This document shows, piece by piece, positions 61,084-64,000 of a DNA stretch of 64,000 nt. The position numbers and the translations under genes were made by a program. Every line of letters begins with the position of its first letter. The stretch's first letter is position 1. The DNA comes from Branchiostoma floridae (lineage: Eukaryota; Chordata; Leptocardii; Amphioxiformes; Branchiostomatidae). The stretch spans positions 10,204,601 to 10,268,600 of the forward strand of contig NC_049990.1 of assembly GCF_000003815.2 (NCBI RefSeq), in the 5' to 3' direction. The notes beneath the pieces were generated by a model, which was not told where the DNA came from, made no database searches, and worked only from the letters and a program-made list of their open reading frames with translations.

Positions 61084-64000
61084 TATGATGTATTTATCAT
61101 TAGGTTAACTTTGACAACCACAGGTTAAAATAGTAATTTGTCTTCTTCAGTCATCAGAACTCATAACAGCATGTTCACAAGACAGACATACCGCTCATAA
61201 TGTAATGCAGATGACTTCTGTATTCAATCAATGTGTTTCCATTTGTAATAGCATGATTGGCAATGTTAGCAGACAAATTGTTTCAGTACAGTTCAATTTG
61301 AGAGAAGTTGATGTTGTAGTGCAGATGCCTAACAAGACAGAGCAATGTGACTTAAATTTTATTGTGATTGGTCACCTAATAGTGTTTTTGATTAGGGTAT
61401 AGACCGTAACAGTATGGAACCTTTTAAAGTTTTTCTGCTCCCTAATTTAGTTTCCTAGCAGATCAAAGTGACATTGTACAGTTATTTGAAGCTATCAGCA
61501 TCTCAAATAGTCATGACAGTCAACCCAAATTCCAGACAACTCCTTCAACAGGAAAGACATGCAGGAAACTTGGATGGTTTCAATCATGCCAGCTTTTTGT
61601 ATTGGAAATAAGAAAATGCTACTTTAGATGTAGTTTCTTTTGCATTGTATGTGTCATTGGACATATGGCTCAAATGTCTGTCAGTGTTGCATGTACTGGT
61701 GTATCCAATCTCTTGCTCCATGCAAACTGAACTTTTTTTGTAGTGGTATTTGTGTGGTACAAATGCTGGTATTACGGAATGTATAACTGTTAGTAACTTA
61801 TATACGTTATACTGCATGGATCCAAGTCTGTTAGTGATATTTGTGTAACATTACACATCTCTCCTGGCTTGCAGAGCTGGAACACTTTGCCAGTTAAACC
61901 AACATCAGGGTCAAACAAAGCCTCTAGACAAAGGAACTCAGGAGGTTTTGATCTTGACCCTGCAGACTTCATTAAGTTATCATTGTACATTGTGGTGTTG
62001 ATTTAAACCTACTGAGTTGAAGTGTGAAACACATTAATGCCGGCAGTTTGTAACATGTATGCCAGGATGGTGCCAAACAGAAGTTGGCTATATTCCATTT
62101 CCTCAATAGTATATGTTGATTGATGTGTAACATATAGTGGGAATTAGGTATAGTTTTCGTAACCATGTCCTTACTTAGCTTACCTTACCTTTCGGCAATA
62201 ATTTTGTAAATTGATTATGGGAGCAGGGAGAATGGTAAATAGCTGAATTTGCCTTTTTTGCTAATAATATCCGCCCAGAAGCTTGTCAGTGATAAATCCA
62301 GTGTTTAAAGAGAAAGCAATGAAAGCTTGGTTGTGTTGAAAGAGCAATTCACATTGATGAGAGATGCATGATTAAAAAGTCACCAGGCATACTAGAACAA
62401 TGTTTCTCTTTTATTTCTGTTTCTTTTTACAGCCATAGTTCGTTAGATCACTTGGTCATTAGTGGCTGGTAACACTTACGAGTGAGCTTTATTATTCCTG
62501 TAGAGTGACAGCAAATGAAGATGAAAAAGTCTTCTTTCTCCACTTTCCACTTTCCTAGTCACCTTATCATCTCATCTCCTCCCACTCAGCATACAAGGGT
62601 ACCATTACAAGGACTGTGTCAGGACTGTTTGCATGGCCTTCAGGTTTCTCCTGATTCTGCTCTACTTATCTCAGACCTCCAACAGTGTTGTTTTTCTGTT
62701 TCCTTTCTTCGTGTTGAACAGATGAAATAAGAAAACATTCCTGTTAATACTGAGTTCATATTTACATAGATATTTCATGTCTTTTTATTTTGCTGTGACA
62801 GTTTTCTGCATATCTTTGAGGTTAAACTTAACATTCAATATCTGGTTTCTATTGTCCATTTTGTTGATATTATTGAGGTGATATTAATGTTCAACATTAA
62901 CAAGAAGGGATTTCCGTATGAAACAAATGTTTTCCTTATCTAGAAATTCTACATGAGCCTCTGGCAGCATTGACAATGATATTAATAACAACTTATTTCA
63001 CAACTTTCCATTCTTTCATTCTCATGTTGTGCAACGACATTCTCTGCAATTGATGATATTTTGTAGTAGGGAATAGGTAACATGGCAGAAATCTGGCTCA
63101 TAATCCTTTGTATATTTGTACTTTGTGAGTGTTGACTGTAGACAAGGATAAAAGTATGAATCTAAAGTACAACAGAAAAATACAATATTGCTTTCCCAAT
63201 TTTCAAGCTGTTTTAGTACAACAGTGTCAGCTCTGTTCACTAGGCAGTTCAAGGTGATGCAGGTTATACCTCCCATACTCTCCCTCTGATAAGCCTGATC
63301 TGGTGTTTATCTATACTCACCTCTGATACTCCCCATGTAGCCAGGGGTGGAGATGAGGTGATAGGGAAAGATAAAAGTTGACATTATTGCACTTTATCAT
63401 GTTATTTCTACCTTGGTGGGAAAAGTCTGCCTGTAGCCCAATGTTAACCCCCACGAGTGCTTTAGTTCTAAAGCAAACACTGGCTTGTAGCTTTCATCTC
63501 TTTCAAATAGCATGTTACAAATTTTCATGACAGCACAAGGAGTAGATAATGATGTGATTAGTAGATATTGTTTCTTGTAAAGAACCTCTAAGCCCTTTAC
63601 TTCTCCCACAGTGGATTGTGAAGGTTAATTGTCTTTCCATTAGGAATCATTTGTCAGAAACACATAACTTAAGACAATAGGACAATCAAAAGGTGTGAAA
63701 TCAACACAATGCTACCAGTTGATCTGGCTAGGTGTCAAATGGGCCATTGCTTTTATGGCCCTTTCAAAATGTTGGCTTCTTGCAAAATGAGGGAAGCCAT
63801 ATATGAAATTATTCCTGTAATAACATTTGCTTGCCCTTGGACTCTAACTGACCTCCTGAGGATAGATTTTAAAGGAAGCCATTCCTTCCACTGCTTCTGC
63901 TTGAAGTTGAACTTGCAAGGCCCTTTTTGGGGCAGTTCTGAGGCAAAAAGATTAAAGAAACCATGATGACCCTCTTCCTGCAATGATCTCAGACTTGACC

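Larger units (their letters stand above)
59425..64000 (+). other. Right end of window, probable intron; no exon seen
   Basis: Apart from two TTTCGCGG-type MITEs and one microsatellite there is no clear structure. No exon with coding character and proper splice sites was found up to the end of the window. Confidence 0.35.

Overview
The window looks like a gene-dense, repeat-rich invertebrate chordate genome, most likely an amphioxus (Branchiostoma). This is inferred from the mix of vertebrate-type orthologues with many short exons, introns of a few hundred to a few thousand bases, a C-type-lectin-type receptor, and a very high load of short DNA transposons and MITEs. No species marker was seen. 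Gene models were built by hand: every internal exon was given an acceptor/donor pair and its phase was checked, and all five complete models add up to whole codons.

Layout. (1) 1-337: last coding exon of an unrecognised + strand gene. (2) 4072-9277, +: a six-exon type II membrane protein of about 570 aa, with an acidic cytoplasmic tail of tandem 28-residue repeats rich in YxxP, one TM segment and a C-terminal C-type lectin domain; a 100-N gap lies in one intron. (3) 10791-17723, -: a complete 13-exon ZRSR2-type U2AF35-related splicing factor (628 aa). Its first intron holds a striking array of about 31-bp units, each built around a short palindrome. (4) 19959-23331, +: a five-exon MOSPD1/MOSPD3-type MSP-domain ER protein (241 aa). 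(5) 27742-30647, +: a six-exon secretory/TM protein of the TPM-domain (MOLO-1-like) type (316 aa), followed by a 100-N gap flanked by a perfect 40-bp inverted repeat. (6) 32491-34171, -: exonuclease V (EXO5, 517 aa) with an apparent GC-AG intron. (7) 34551 onward, +: head-to-head with EXO5, the first coding exon of a zizimin-type DOCK gene (DOCK9/10/11-like). Its next exons are not in the window, so most of the last 29 kb is probably its first intron; two further exon-like blocks (44.7 and 50.3 kb) could be alternative first exons.

Mobile DNA. A 5'-truncated L1/Tx1-like LINE with a long open RT frame and a clear target duplication lies at 39.65-41.74 kb. Two hAT-like elements with 8-bp duplications lie at 47.2-48.6 kb (with arrays of subterminal repeats) and 57.7-59.4 kb. 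A Harbinger-like MITE with TTA duplications lies at 3.5-3.7 kb, a near-perfect hairpin MITE with a 9-bp duplication at 53.2 kb, and there are several further inverted-repeat elements.

The genes do not form one pathway. ZRSR2, EXO5, MOSPD and DOCK are housekeeping or signalling genes that happen to be neighbours. The least conventional items are the lectin receptor with its repeated tyrosine motifs, the palindromic 31-bp array in ZRSR2 intron 1, and the hAT-like element with ACG-rich subterminal arrays.
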